Part shown: positions 7,336-14,441 of the stretch, one piece after another
How the letters are laid out: each line of letters begins with the position of its first letter
How positions within the stretch are numbered: the stretch's first letter is position 1
NCBI GenBank assembly: GCA_945613045.1
Contig: CALZAG010000019.1
Coordinates: forward strand, 1 to 17,118
Direction of reading: 5' to 3'
Source: an uncultured Clostridia bacterium
Lineage (GTDB): Bacteria > Bacillota > Clostridia > Oscillospirales > Oscillospiraceae
DNA: 17,118 nt
Made by a program: the position numbers and the translations under genes
The notes under the pieces: generated by a model
Told to the model about the DNA's origin: nothing
Database searches by the model: none
The model's input: only the letters and a program-made list of their open reading frames with translations

Positions 7336-8345
7336 AAGCAAAAAACAGTATAATACCGGTTTTCGTACCCCATCTGGGCTGCCCGAACGACTGCGTGTTC
7401 TGCAACCAGCGCAGGATATCCGGCCATATGTTGCCCGCGGGCGCGGAAACTGTCAGAAATGCAATAGAGAATGCAGCCGCCTTGACCCCACCGGGGACAA
7501 AGCGGCAATTGGCGTTTTATGGAGGCAGCTTCACGGCCATCCCCGACGGACAGCAGCTCGAGCTTTTTGAGGCGGCAAGACCGTATCTGGAGGACGGGAC
7601 GATAAGCTCCATCCGCCTGTCGACGAGGCCGGACGCCATTGACGGCGCGGTGCTTGCGCGCCTTAAAAAGTACGGCGTCACGACCGTCGAGCTTGGAGCG
7701 CAGTCCATGTGCGACAAGGTGCTGGAGCTGTCAGGCAGAGGCCACACCGCGAGCGATGTGGAAAACGCTTCGCGGCTTATAAAAGCCGCCGGCTTTGAGC
7801 TGATACTCCAGATGATGACAGGACTTCCCGGTGATACGGACGAAGGAAGCATCGAAACGGCGCGGCGCATAATCGCCCTCCGGCCGGACGGCGTGCGCAT
7901 TTATCCCACGGTCATCGTCCGCGACACGGCTCTGTACGATCTGTGGAAGGCCGGCAATTATGCCGAGCACACGGTGGATGATGCGGTGCGCGTGTGCGCA
8001 AAGCTCACGGCGATGTTTGACGAAGCGCACATCCCGATAATCCGCATGGGCCTTAATCCCACCGAGGATCTGTCCGGCGGGGACGCTGCGGGCGGGGCGT
8101 ATCATCCGGCGCTGGGCGAGCTTGTGCGCTCGAGGATGATGCTCGATAAGGCGAGGCAGCTTCTGGAGGGTACACCTCATGGCAGCAGCGTAATTCTGGG
8201 CGTCAACAGCTCGGACGTATCAAAAATGACCGGCCAGCACCGCTGCAATATCAATACGCTTAAAACCGAGCTTCGGCTCAGATCCGTAAAAATTCGTGAA
8301 GCAGATGTAAAAAGCGGCGAAATTGCCATTCTGAGCCTTGATTAA
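7332..8345 (+). CDS. radical SAM protein, Elp3-like, of unknown substrate
   Basis: The 337-residue protein has the radical SAM cluster motif Cys17-x3-Cys21-x2-Cys24 in VPHLGCPNDCVFCNQRR, which holds a 4Fe-4S cluster and generates a 5'-deoxyadenosyl radical. An AFYGGSFTAIP block (about 62-72) matches the GGE-like SAM-binding region, and STRPDAI (about 97-103) and MTGLPGDT (about 157-164) are typical of the Elp3/coproporphyrinogen-dehydrogenase-like branch. It resembles the radical SAM half of Elp3 but ends too soon to carry the acetyltransferase domain of Elp3, so tRNA-uridine modification cannot be assumed. The ATG overlaps the rnc stop as ATGA and has no strong ribosome site of its own, implying translational coupling to rnc. 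An RNA substrate is therefore a reasonable but untested guess. A C-terminal segment (about 270-337) is not recognised. Confidence 0.85.
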   Translation: MKAKNSIIPVFVPHLGCPNDCVFCNQRRISGHMLPAGAETVRNAIENAAALTPPGTKRQLAFYGGSFTAIPDGQQLELFEAARPYLEDGTISSIRLSTRPDAIDGAVLARLKKYGVTTVELGAQSMCDKVLELSGRGHTASDVENASRLIKAAGFELILQMMTGLPGDTDEGSIETARRIIALRPDGVRIYPTVIVRDTALYDLWKAGNYAEHTVDDAVRVCAKLTAMFDEAHIPIIRMGLNPTEDLSGGDAAGGAYHPALGELVRSRMMLDKARQLLEGTPHGSSVILGVNSSDVSKMTGQHRCNINTLKTELRLRSVKIREADVKSGEIAILSLD

Positions 8346-8366
8346 GGATAGAACTTATTATAAAAT
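8338..8366 (+). promoter_or_regulatory. candidate promoter for smc-ftsY
   Basis: TTGATT at 8338-8343 and TAAAAT at 8361-8366 are separated by 17 bases. The -35 box overlaps the last codons of the radical SAM gene. The 57-base gap 8346-8402 is visibly AT-rich compared with its flanks and is one of only two gaps of this size in the window. Transcription would start near 8373, giving a leader of about 30 bases with the GAGG ribosome site at 8391-8394. Confidence 0.45.
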
Positions 8367-8402
8367 AAACAGTATGCAATAATTTTTCATGAGGTAGAGC
8401 AC

Positions 8403-11400
8403 TTGTATTTAAAAGCATTGGAACTGCAGGGCTTCAAGTCCTTTCCGGACAAGACCCGCATAACATTTGAAAAGGACGTGACCGCGATAGTCGGGCCCAA
8501 CGGCTCGGGCAAGTCCAACATAGCGGATGCGATATTGTGGGTCATGGGCGAGCAGCGCTCCAGAACCTTGCGCGGCGGCAAGATGGAGGACGTCATATTC
8601 GGCGGAACGGAGAAGCGCGGCGCGCTGGGCTTTGCCCAGGTATCGCTCATCATAGATAATGCCGAGCGTATTTTCGACTGTGACAATACCGAAATCATGC
8701 TCACCCGCCGCTATTACCGCAGCGGCGAGAGCGAGTACTATATAAACCGCGAAGCAGTAAGGCTCAAGGATATAAACAGTCTGCTGATGGACACCGGTCT
8801 CGGCCGCGACGGTTACTCTATCATAGGCCAGGGCAGGATAGCCGAGATCGTTTCGTCAAAAAGCTCCGACCGCAGAGACGTCTTCGAGGAGGCCGCGGGC
8901 ATATCCCGTTACCGCAGCCGCAAGGAGGAATCCGAGCGCAAGCTTGCCAAAACCGAGGAAAACCTCTTGCGTATAAACGACAAGATAGATGAGCTGGAAC
9001 TCCAGGTAGAGCCTCTGCGCCGTCAGTCGGAGACCGCGAAAAAATATCTCATTCTCAGGGACGAGCTCCGCGTGCGGGAGATATCCGTCTGGATGGCGAG
9101 CCTTGACAGGCTGCGCAGTCAGGCCGAGGCAGTAAACAACGATTATGAGAACGCAAAGCGCGAGCTTGACGAGGCCCACCGAAGTCTTGAGGCGCTCTAC
9201 GCCTCGTCCGGCAACATATCCGAGCGTATGCATGAGAAGGATATGGAGGCGGAAAAGGCCAGAGAAAGGCTGTCAGCAGCCGAAGGCAGAGCCGCCGAAT
9301 GCGACGCCCGCGCGGCGGAGCTCAGAGCCAATATAAAAAGCAGCGGTGAATCCGTAGACCGCATGAAAGCCGATATCACCGAGGCGGAGACCCGTGTGAG
9401 GGAGATCGGCATACAGATAGAGGAAAATCAGGCGAGGATCACCGAGCTTACCAAAACTCTGTCCGAGCTTTCCGATAAGCAAAACAGCAGCGCAAACGTC
9501 ATCGAGGGCTGCCGTATGAAGCTTCAAAGCCGCGAAAACACCGCCGAGCTGCTTCGGGAAAAGGTGAGCCGGCTTTCGGTGGACTGCCGCAGCATGGACG
9601 CCCGTATAGATATGCTCTCCGAGATGGAGAAGGAGTACGAGGGCTTTTCCAAGGCTGTCAAGACCGTCATGCGGGAGTCGGCAAGAGGCAACCTGCGCGG
9701 CGTTCACGGCCCTGTTGCCAACCTTGTAAAGGCCGATAACGAGTGCGCCCTTGCGATAGAGACCGCTCTGGGAGCCGCGATGCAGAATATAGTCGTCGAC
9801 AGCCAGAACGACGGCCGGAGCGCGATAGAAATGCTCAAGCGCACCGATTCGGGAAGAGCGACCTTCCTGCCGGCTGACACCGTGCGCGGCGCCGTTATGC
9901 GGGACGCGCCCGTGAACGACCCGGGATTTGTGGGAGTTGCCTATGACCTTGTTTCCTTTGACGTTAAGTACGATGGCATATTTGCCAATCTGCTGGGCAG
10001 AACGGTAGTCGCGGAGACGCTGGCCGATGCCGTGCGTATGTCAAAGGCAAACGGCAACCGTCTGCGCATCGTGAGCCTTGACGGACAGCTCATTAACGCC
10101 GGAGGCTCCATGACAGGCGGCAGCGCGGCAAAAGGCACGGGCATACTTTCGCGGGCAAACGAGCTTGAGGCGCTCAAAAAGCGCAGGGCAAAGCTCGAAA
10201 GCGACTATAACTCAGCATCCGCCGAGCTTGATAAGGCCAGAACAGCCCTGTCCGGCCTGCGCTACGAGCTGGATATGGCACTTGAGGATCAGGCCGAGAT
10301 ACTTCGGGATAAGGCGTCCCTGGAAGCCGAGAAGCGCACGACCGAGGCGGCAGTCAGGCAGTTTGAGCTGCTTATGGAGAGCCTTTCCGGCGACAGCGAG
10401 CAGCGGTATAAGGCAATCGAAATGGCCGAGGCTTCGAGAAAAGAGCTCGGGAACGAGCTTGATGCCGTTTTGAAGCAGCAGAAGCTTATCATGGCCGAGG
10501 CCGAGAGCATACGCGCGGAGATAAGCGAGATAATCAACAAGCGGCTTGAGCTTGAGGGCCGAAGGACCAAGACCGATAAGGACACTCAGGAGCGCAACCG
10601 TGAGCTTTTGGAGCTTGAGCGCAGATGCGCATTATTTGAGCAGAAGAAGCTTGCCGCTGACATGGAGGAAAAGCAGCTTCTGGACAAGCTCTGGGACAAC
10701 TATGAGCTGAGCCATTCCGCGGCTCAGGAGCTTCGTCAGCCGGTCGAGAACATCCAGAAGGAAACCCGCGGCATAAACGACCTGCGCCGTCAGATATCCG
10801 CCCTCGGCACGCCGAATATCGGCGCGATTGAGGAATACGAGCGCGTCAGCAGCCGTTATGAATTCCTGACCGGCCAGCGGGACGATATCGAGAAGGCAAA
10901 AAAGGAACTTTTGGGTATAATTAACGATGTGACCGCGGAGATGCAGGAGGTCTTTCTCAGTCAGTTTAAGCTCATTGACGAGAAATTCCGTGAGACCTTC
11001 CTTGAGCTTTTCGGCGGAGGCAAGGCGTCGATCCTGCTTGAGGATGAGACAGCCCCTCTCGACTGCGGTATAGAGATCAAGGTGCAGCCCCCGGGCAAGG
11101 CGGTATCGAACATAAGCCTTCTGTCAGGCGGGGAAAAGGCGTTTGTGGCCATCGCGCTGTATTTTGCTATTCTGAAGGTGCGCCCCACGCCCTTCTGTGT
11201 GATGGACGAGATAGAGGCCGCGCTTGACGAGACAAACGTCGTCCGCTATGCTGACTATATGCGCCGGATGTGTGACAGGACGCAGTTTATCGTCATAACT
11301 CACCGCCGCGGCACAATGGAGGAGGCCGATCACCTGTACGGTGTGACGATGCAGGAAAAGGGCGTGTCCAAGATCATAGAGCTTGACCTTGAGCAGGCGC

Positions 11401-11429
11401 AGAAAACTATAGAAACAGACATAAGCTGA
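8403..11429 (+). CDS. smc: chromosome segregation protein SMC with short arms
   Basis: SMC is the ATPase of the bacterial condensin that folds and separates chromosomes together with ScpA and ScpB (not in this window). The start is TTG 8403, with GAGG at 8391-8394; the residues YLKALELQGFKSF are the usual family N-terminus. Head parts: Walker A GPNGSGKS at 31-38, the C-motif region EEAAGISRYRSRKEE near 159-173, ABC signature LSGGEKAF from about 907 and Walker B with Asp935-Glu936 in VMDEIEAALDE. The hinge spans about 433-574, from GVHGPVANLV to GGSMTGGS (567-574). Two coiled-coil arms connect head and hinge. At 1008 residues it is well short of the usual 1150-1200. The head and hinge look complete, and the missing length is shared between the two arms (see findings). 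The reading frame is unbroken. Confidence 0.96.
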   Translation: MYLKALELQGFKSFPDKTRITFEKDVTAIVGPNGSGKSNIADAILWVMGEQRSRTLRGGKMEDVIFGGTEKRGALGFAQVSLIIDNAERIFDCDNTEIMLTRRYYRSGESEYYINREAVRLKDINSLLMDTGLGRDGYSIIGQGRIAEIVSSKSSDRRDVFEEAAGISRYRSRKEESERKLAKTEENLLRINDKIDELELQVEPLRRQSETAKKYLILRDELRVREISVWMASLDRLRSQAEAVNNDYENAKRELDEAHRSLEALYASSGNISERMHEKDMEAEKARERLSAAEGRAAECDARAAELRANIKSSGESVDRMKADITEAETRVREIGIQIEENQARITELTKTLSELSDKQNSSANVIEGCRMKLQSRENTAELLREKVSRLSVDCRSMDARIDMLSEMEKEYEGFSKAVKTVMRESARGNLRGVHGPVANLVKADNECALAIETALGAAMQNIVVDSQNDGRSAIEMLKRTDSGRATFLPADTVRGAVMRDAPVNDPGFVGVAYDLVSFDVKYDGIFANLLGRTVVAETLADAVRMSKANGNRLRIVSLDGQLINAGGSMTGGSAAKGTGILSRANELEALKKRRAKLESDYNSASAELDKARTALSGLRYELDMALEDQAEILRDKASLEAEKRTTEAAVRQFELLMESLSGDSEQRYKAIEMAEASRKELGNELDAVLKQQKLIMAEAESIRAEISEIINKRLELEGRRTKTDKDTQERNRELLELERRCALFEQKKLAADMEEKQLLDKLWDNYELSHSAAQELRQPVENIQKETRGINDLRRQISALGTPNIGAIEEYERVSSRYEFLTGQRDDIEKAKKELLGIINDVTAEMQEVFLSQFKLIDEKFRETFLELFGGGKASILLEDETAPLDCGIEIKVQPPGKAVSNISLLSGGEKAFVAIALYFAILKVRPTPFCVMDEIEAALDETNVVRYADYMRRMCDRTQFIVITHRRGTMEEADHLYGVTMQEKGVSKIIELDLEQAQKTIETDIS

Positions 11430-11439
11430 GGAGGATCAA

Positions 11440-12345
11440 ATGGGCTTTTTTGATAAAATGTTCTCGGGACTCAGCAAGACCCGAAAAAACATCGAGGAAC
11501 TTGAGGAGGTCTTCCGCAATTACGATATCGATGATATCGACTTTTATGATGAACTTGAAGAAATGCTCATCATGGCCGACGTCGGCGGAGAGACAACCGC
11601 GAAGATCATGTATGATTATAAGCACATTCTTCTCCGCCGCCGAATCATGAAGGGCAGGGACGCCAAGGCCGCGTTCGTGGAGTATATGCAGGATATGCTC
11701 GGCGAAATGGACACGGAGCTGAAGCTAAAAACAAAGCCCTCCGTCATCCTCATGGTCGGAGTAAACGGCGTCGGCAAGACCACGACCATCGGTAAGCTCG
11801 CCGCCCGTCTGAAGGAGGACGGGAAAAAGATACTTCTGTGCGCCGGCGATACCTTCCGCGCCGCCGCCGCTGAGCAGCTGGGCATCTGGGCAGAGCGCGC
11901 GGGGGCCGACATAGTGCGCCACGAGGAGGGGGGAGATCCCGCCTCCGTCGTGTATGACGGCATCTGCGCGGCCAAGGCCAGAAATGCCGATATGATAATC
12001 ATCGACACCGCCGGCAGGCTGCACAACAAGGCAAACCTCATGAATGAGCTCAATAAGATAACCCGCGTTATCCGCCGTGAGCTTCCCGAGGCGGACGTGG
12101 AGACTCTCATGGTGCTCGACGCAACTACCGGTCAGAACGGCCTTATCCAGGCAAAGCAGTTTCTTGAAACGGCGGGCGTCACCGGTATAGTCCTGACTAA
12201 ACTCGACGGCACCGCCAAGGGTGGAATAGTGTTTGCCATCGCAAACGAGCTCAAGCTGCCCGTCAAGTATGTCGGCGTGGGAGAGGGCATCGACGATCTT
12301 ATACCCTTCAACCCGAAGGAATTTGTGGAGGCGCTGTTCAAGTGA
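11440..12345 (+). CDS. ftsY: signal recognition particle receptor FtsY
   Basis: FtsY is the membrane-associated GTPase that receives ribosome-SRP complexes for co-translational protein insertion. The 301-residue protein is essentially the NG domain: helical N region (about 1-95), G1 loop GVNGVGKT at 107-114, the SRP-family insert including DTFRAAAAEQL (137-147), G3 DTAGR at 189-193, G4 TKLDG at 253-257, and the closing GEGIDDLIPFNPKEFVEALF. There is no long acidic A domain; the short N-terminus MGFFDKMFSGLSK could form the amphipathic membrane-contact helix. A GGAGG ribosome site (11430-11434) is five bases before ATG 11440. It follows smc directly as in other Firmicutes, but ffh does not follow. 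The stop overlaps the next start (GTGA). Confidence 0.97.
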   Translation: MGFFDKMFSGLSKTRKNIEELEEVFRNYDIDDIDFYDELEEMLIMADVGGETTAKIMYDYKHILLRRRIMKGRDAKAAFVEYMQDMLGEMDTELKLKTKPSVILMVGVNGVGKTTTIGKLAARLKEDGKKILLCAGDTFRAAAAEQLGIWAERAGADIVRHEEGGDPASVVYDGICAAKARNADMIIIDTAGRLHNKANLMNELNKITRVIRRELPEADVETLMVLDATTGQNGLIQAKQFLETAGVTGIVLTKLDGTAKGGIVFAIANELKLPVKYVGVGEGIDDLIPFNPKEFVEALFK

Positions 12346-12944
12346 AGCTTATTCTGGCAAGCAATAATAAAAAGAAGCTCAGGGAGCTCGGGGAGATCCT
12401 GTCCGATATGGATGTGGAGCTTTTATCTCAGCGCGAGGCCGGCTGCGATTTCGAGGTGGAGGAGACCGGAACGACCTTTGCCGAGAACGCCTACCTTAAG
12501 GCAAAGGCCGTTGCCGACGCGACAGGTCTTGCAGCCGTTGCCGACGACTCCGGCCTTATGGTGGAGGCTCTCAACGGCGAGCCCGGCGTATACTCGGCGC
12601 GATACGCCCCCGGTGGGCACGAGGCGAGCGATAAGGAAAAATACGAATATCTGCTCTCAAAGCTCGTGAACGTGGAACACAGAGCGGCAAAATTCGTCAG
12701 CAGTATATGCTGCATCTTACCTGACGGAAGTATTATCAGGACCGAGGGCGAATGCCGCGGCGAGATACTCCGTGAGCCCGCGGGCGCCGGCGGCTTCGGC
12801 TACGACCCCGTGTTCATGCCGCAGGGCTATGACAGGAGCATGGCTGAGCTCGGAACAGATGTAAAGAACCGGATATCCCACAGAGCGAACGCGCTCAGAG
12901 AATTCAAGAAGAAATTGAGGGAACTTAATGGCACTTACAAGTAA
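12342..12944 (+). CDS. rdgB: XTP/dITP pyrophosphatase (HAM1/RdgB family)
   Basis: This enzyme hydrolyses non-canonical purine nucleoside triphosphates (XTP, dITP, ITP) to monophosphates plus pyrophosphate and keeps them out of DNA and RNA. The 200-residue protein has every family block: ASNNKKKLREL (6-16), ETGTTFAENAYLKA (41-54), ADDSG (67-71), PGVYSARYAP (81-90), GAGGFGYDPVF (148-158) and the KNRISHRANAL motif (175-185). The start is GTG 12342, overlapping the ftsY stop; GGAGG at 12327-12331 is ten bases upstream, which favours this start. The 3' end overlaps yhbY by 17 bases. In some bacteria this gene sits elsewhere with rph or racE; here it lies in the operon between ftsY and yhbY. Confidence 0.96.
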   Translation: MKLILASNNKKKLRELGEILSDMDVELLSQREAGCDFEVEETGTTFAENAYLKAKAVADATGLAAVADDSGLMVEALNGEPGVYSARYAPGGHEASDKEKYEYLLSKLVNVEHRAAKFVSSICCILPDGSIIRTEGECRGEILREPAGAGGFGYDPVFMPQGYDRSMAELGTDVKNRISHRANALREFKKKLRELNGTYK

Positions 12945-13236
12945 GCAGAGAGCCCAGCTCAGAGGTCTGGCGATGACCGAGGATACGATCATCCAGATCG
13001 GCAAGGGCGGGATAACGGAAAATACGGTAACGCAGGTAAAGGACGCGCTGACGGCGCGCGAGCTGATAAAAGGCCGCGTGCTTGAAAGCAGCCTGCTGAC
13101 GGCGCGCGAGGCCGCCGACGCTCTTGCCGAGGCCTGCGCCGCGGAGACCGTTCAGACGATAGGAAGTAAATTCGTGCTGTATAAACGCAATGCAAAAGAG
13201 CCTAAAATAGCTCTTGTGAAAGAAAAGAAAAAATGA
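12928..13236 (+). CDS. yhbY: YhbY-type CRM-domain RNA-binding protein
   Basis: The 102-residue protein is a single CRM (chloroplast RNA splicing and ribosome maturation) domain, associated in bacteria with pre-50S particles and assembly of the large ribosomal subunit. The start MALTSKQRAQLRGLA and the glycine loop IQIGKGGIT (about 22-30) are typical; the GxxG loop contacts RNA. The C-terminus is basic, ending KEKKK. ATG 12928 lies inside the end of rdgB, with GAGGGA at 12917-12922 in front of it. The ATGA overlap with nadD and the yhbY-nadD-yqeK-rsfS order agree with the Bacillus arrangement, supporting the assignment. Confidence 0.95.
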   Translation: MALTSKQRAQLRGLAMTEDTIIQIGKGGITENTVTQVKDALTARELIKGRVLESSLLTAREAADALAEACAAETVQTIGSKFVLYKRNAKEPKIALVKEKKK

Positions 13237-14405
13237 AGATTGCAATTTACGGCGGCAGCTTTAATCCGCCCCACTGCGGTCATGTCGAGGCCGCCGCCGC
13301 GGTCATGGAGCGCCTGAAGCCTGACAAAATGCTCATCATACCGGCAAGCATACCTCCACACAAGGAGCTGTGCATCGACAGCCCAGACCCGCAGGAGCGG
13401 CTGCTGCTGACCCGGCTTGCCTTTTCTGAGCTTGAAGGCGCCGAGGTGTCCGACATCGAGATACTGCGCGAGGGCAAAAGCTATTCCGCCGAGACTCTGG
13501 AGCAGCTCATGCGGCTTTATCCGGGCGCGGAGTTCAGCTTTGCAATGGGTACGGATATGTTTCTGAGCTTTGAGCAGTGGCACCGCTTCCGCTTCCTGCT
13601 TGAGAACATGACGCTCGCGGTGTTCTGCCGAAGCTGCGGCGATGACGCGGAAATACTCGCGCACGCGGAATATCTCAGGAAGGAGTACGGCGCGAAGTGC
13701 GTTTTCGTTCCGCATGAGCCGCGGCCCATGTCCTCCTCCGACATACGCGATATGCTCCGCCGCAGGATGGGCGTTTCATATCTGCCGGAGAAGGTGTATG
13801 AGCGGATAATCGAGAAAGGAGACTACGGCGCAAAGCCGGAGCTGTATTGGCTGCGCGGGAAGGCTCACGGCATGCTCAAGCCCAGCCGGGTCGCCCATGT
13901 CATAGGCTGCGAGGCCGAGGCGGTGAAGCTTGCGCTCAGATGGGGGGAAGATCCCGAAAATGCCGCGGAAGCCGGAATATTGCATGATATTACAAAAAAA
14001 CTTGTATTATCCGACCAATTGATATTGTGCCGGAAGTATGGTATTATAAACGATAACGCTGAGGAGCAGAATTTCAAGCTCCTGCATGCCAAGACCGGAG
14101 CTGCGGTCGCGCGTGAGCGCTTTGGCATAAGCGATGAGGTTTATAATGCCATCAGATGGCATACCACCGGAAAACCCGATATGACCCTGCTGGAGAAGAT
14201 CATATATATGGCCGATTACATAGAGCCGAACCGTGATTTTCCGGGTGTGGAGGAGCTCAGAAGGCTCGCCTATGAGGATCTGGACAAGGCTATGGCGCTG
14301 GGGCTTGAAATGAGCCTTAAGGACATAAGAAGCAGCGGACAGGAGCCCTATAAGGACACAGTCGAAGCCTTTGAGTGGTACAGTCAACTAATGAATAAGC
14401 AATAA
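13233..14405 (+). CDS. nadD: fused NadD-YqeK: nicotinate-nucleotide adenylyltransferase plus HD-domain hydrolase
   Basis: The 390-residue protein joins two enzymes usually made separately. Residues 1-195 are NadD, which adenylates nicotinate mononucleotide to deamido-NAD: GGSFNPPHCGH at 7-17 is the nucleotidyltransferase HxGH region, and SSSDIR at 167-172 is the ISSTxIR-like motif. Residues about 203-390 are YqeK, an HD-family phosphohydrolase whose B. subtilis member cleaves diadenosine tetraphosphate (Ap4A) symmetrically. Its metal ligands are all visible: His222, His251-Asp252, His285, His310 and Asp328 in YMADYIEPNR. The frame is continuous, with a short linker near GDYGAKPELYW, so this is a real fusion and not two genes. 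ATG 13233 overlaps the yhbY stop. Codons near 13985-14050 are AT-rich and unlike the rest of the gene because a promoter-like sequence is embedded there. Confidence 0.95.
   Translation: MKIAIYGGSFNPPHCGHVEAAAAVMERLKPDKMLIIPASIPPHKELCIDSPDPQERLLLTRLAFSELEGAEVSDIEILREGKSYSAETLEQLMRLYPGAEFSFAMGTDMFLSFEQWHRFRFLLENMTLAVFCRSCGDDAEILAHAEYLRKEYGAKCVFVPHEPRPMSSSDIRDMLRRRMGVSYLPEKVYERIIEKGDYGAKPELYWLRGKAHGMLKPSRVAHVIGCEAEAVKLALRWGEDPENAAEAGILHDITKKLVLSDQLILCRKYGIINDNAEEQNFKLLHAKTGAAVARERFGISDEVYNAIRWHTTGKPDMTLLEKIIYMADYIEPNRDFPGVEELRRLAYEDLDKAMALGLEMSLKDIRSSGQEPYKDTVEAFEWYSQLMNKQ
14019..14047 (+). promoter_or_regulatory. candidate internal promoter inside the yqeK half of nadD-yqeK
   Basis: TTGATA at 14019-14024 and TATTAT at 14042-14047 are 17 bases apart, with TGG (14039-14041) forming an extended -10. 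The surrounding codons (GTA, TTA, CAA, TTG, ATA, TTG) are rare in these GC-rich genes, which suggests that the DNA sequence itself is under selection. Transcription would start near 14054 and would supply the LCP gene, rsfS and leuS. Confidence 0.45.
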
Positions 14406-14441
14406 AACCGGCGGCCCAGCCGACAGAAGGGAAACAAAGAT

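Noticed and set aside
10916..10921. TATAAT inside smc upstream of ftsY
   Set aside because: No acceptable -35 box lies 15-19 bases upstream, and there is no TG at the extended -10 position.
8403..11429. SMC shortness as a pseudogene or truncation
   Set aside because: Both the N-terminal and C-terminal ATPase motifs and the hinge are present in one unbroken frame, so the gene is short but complete.
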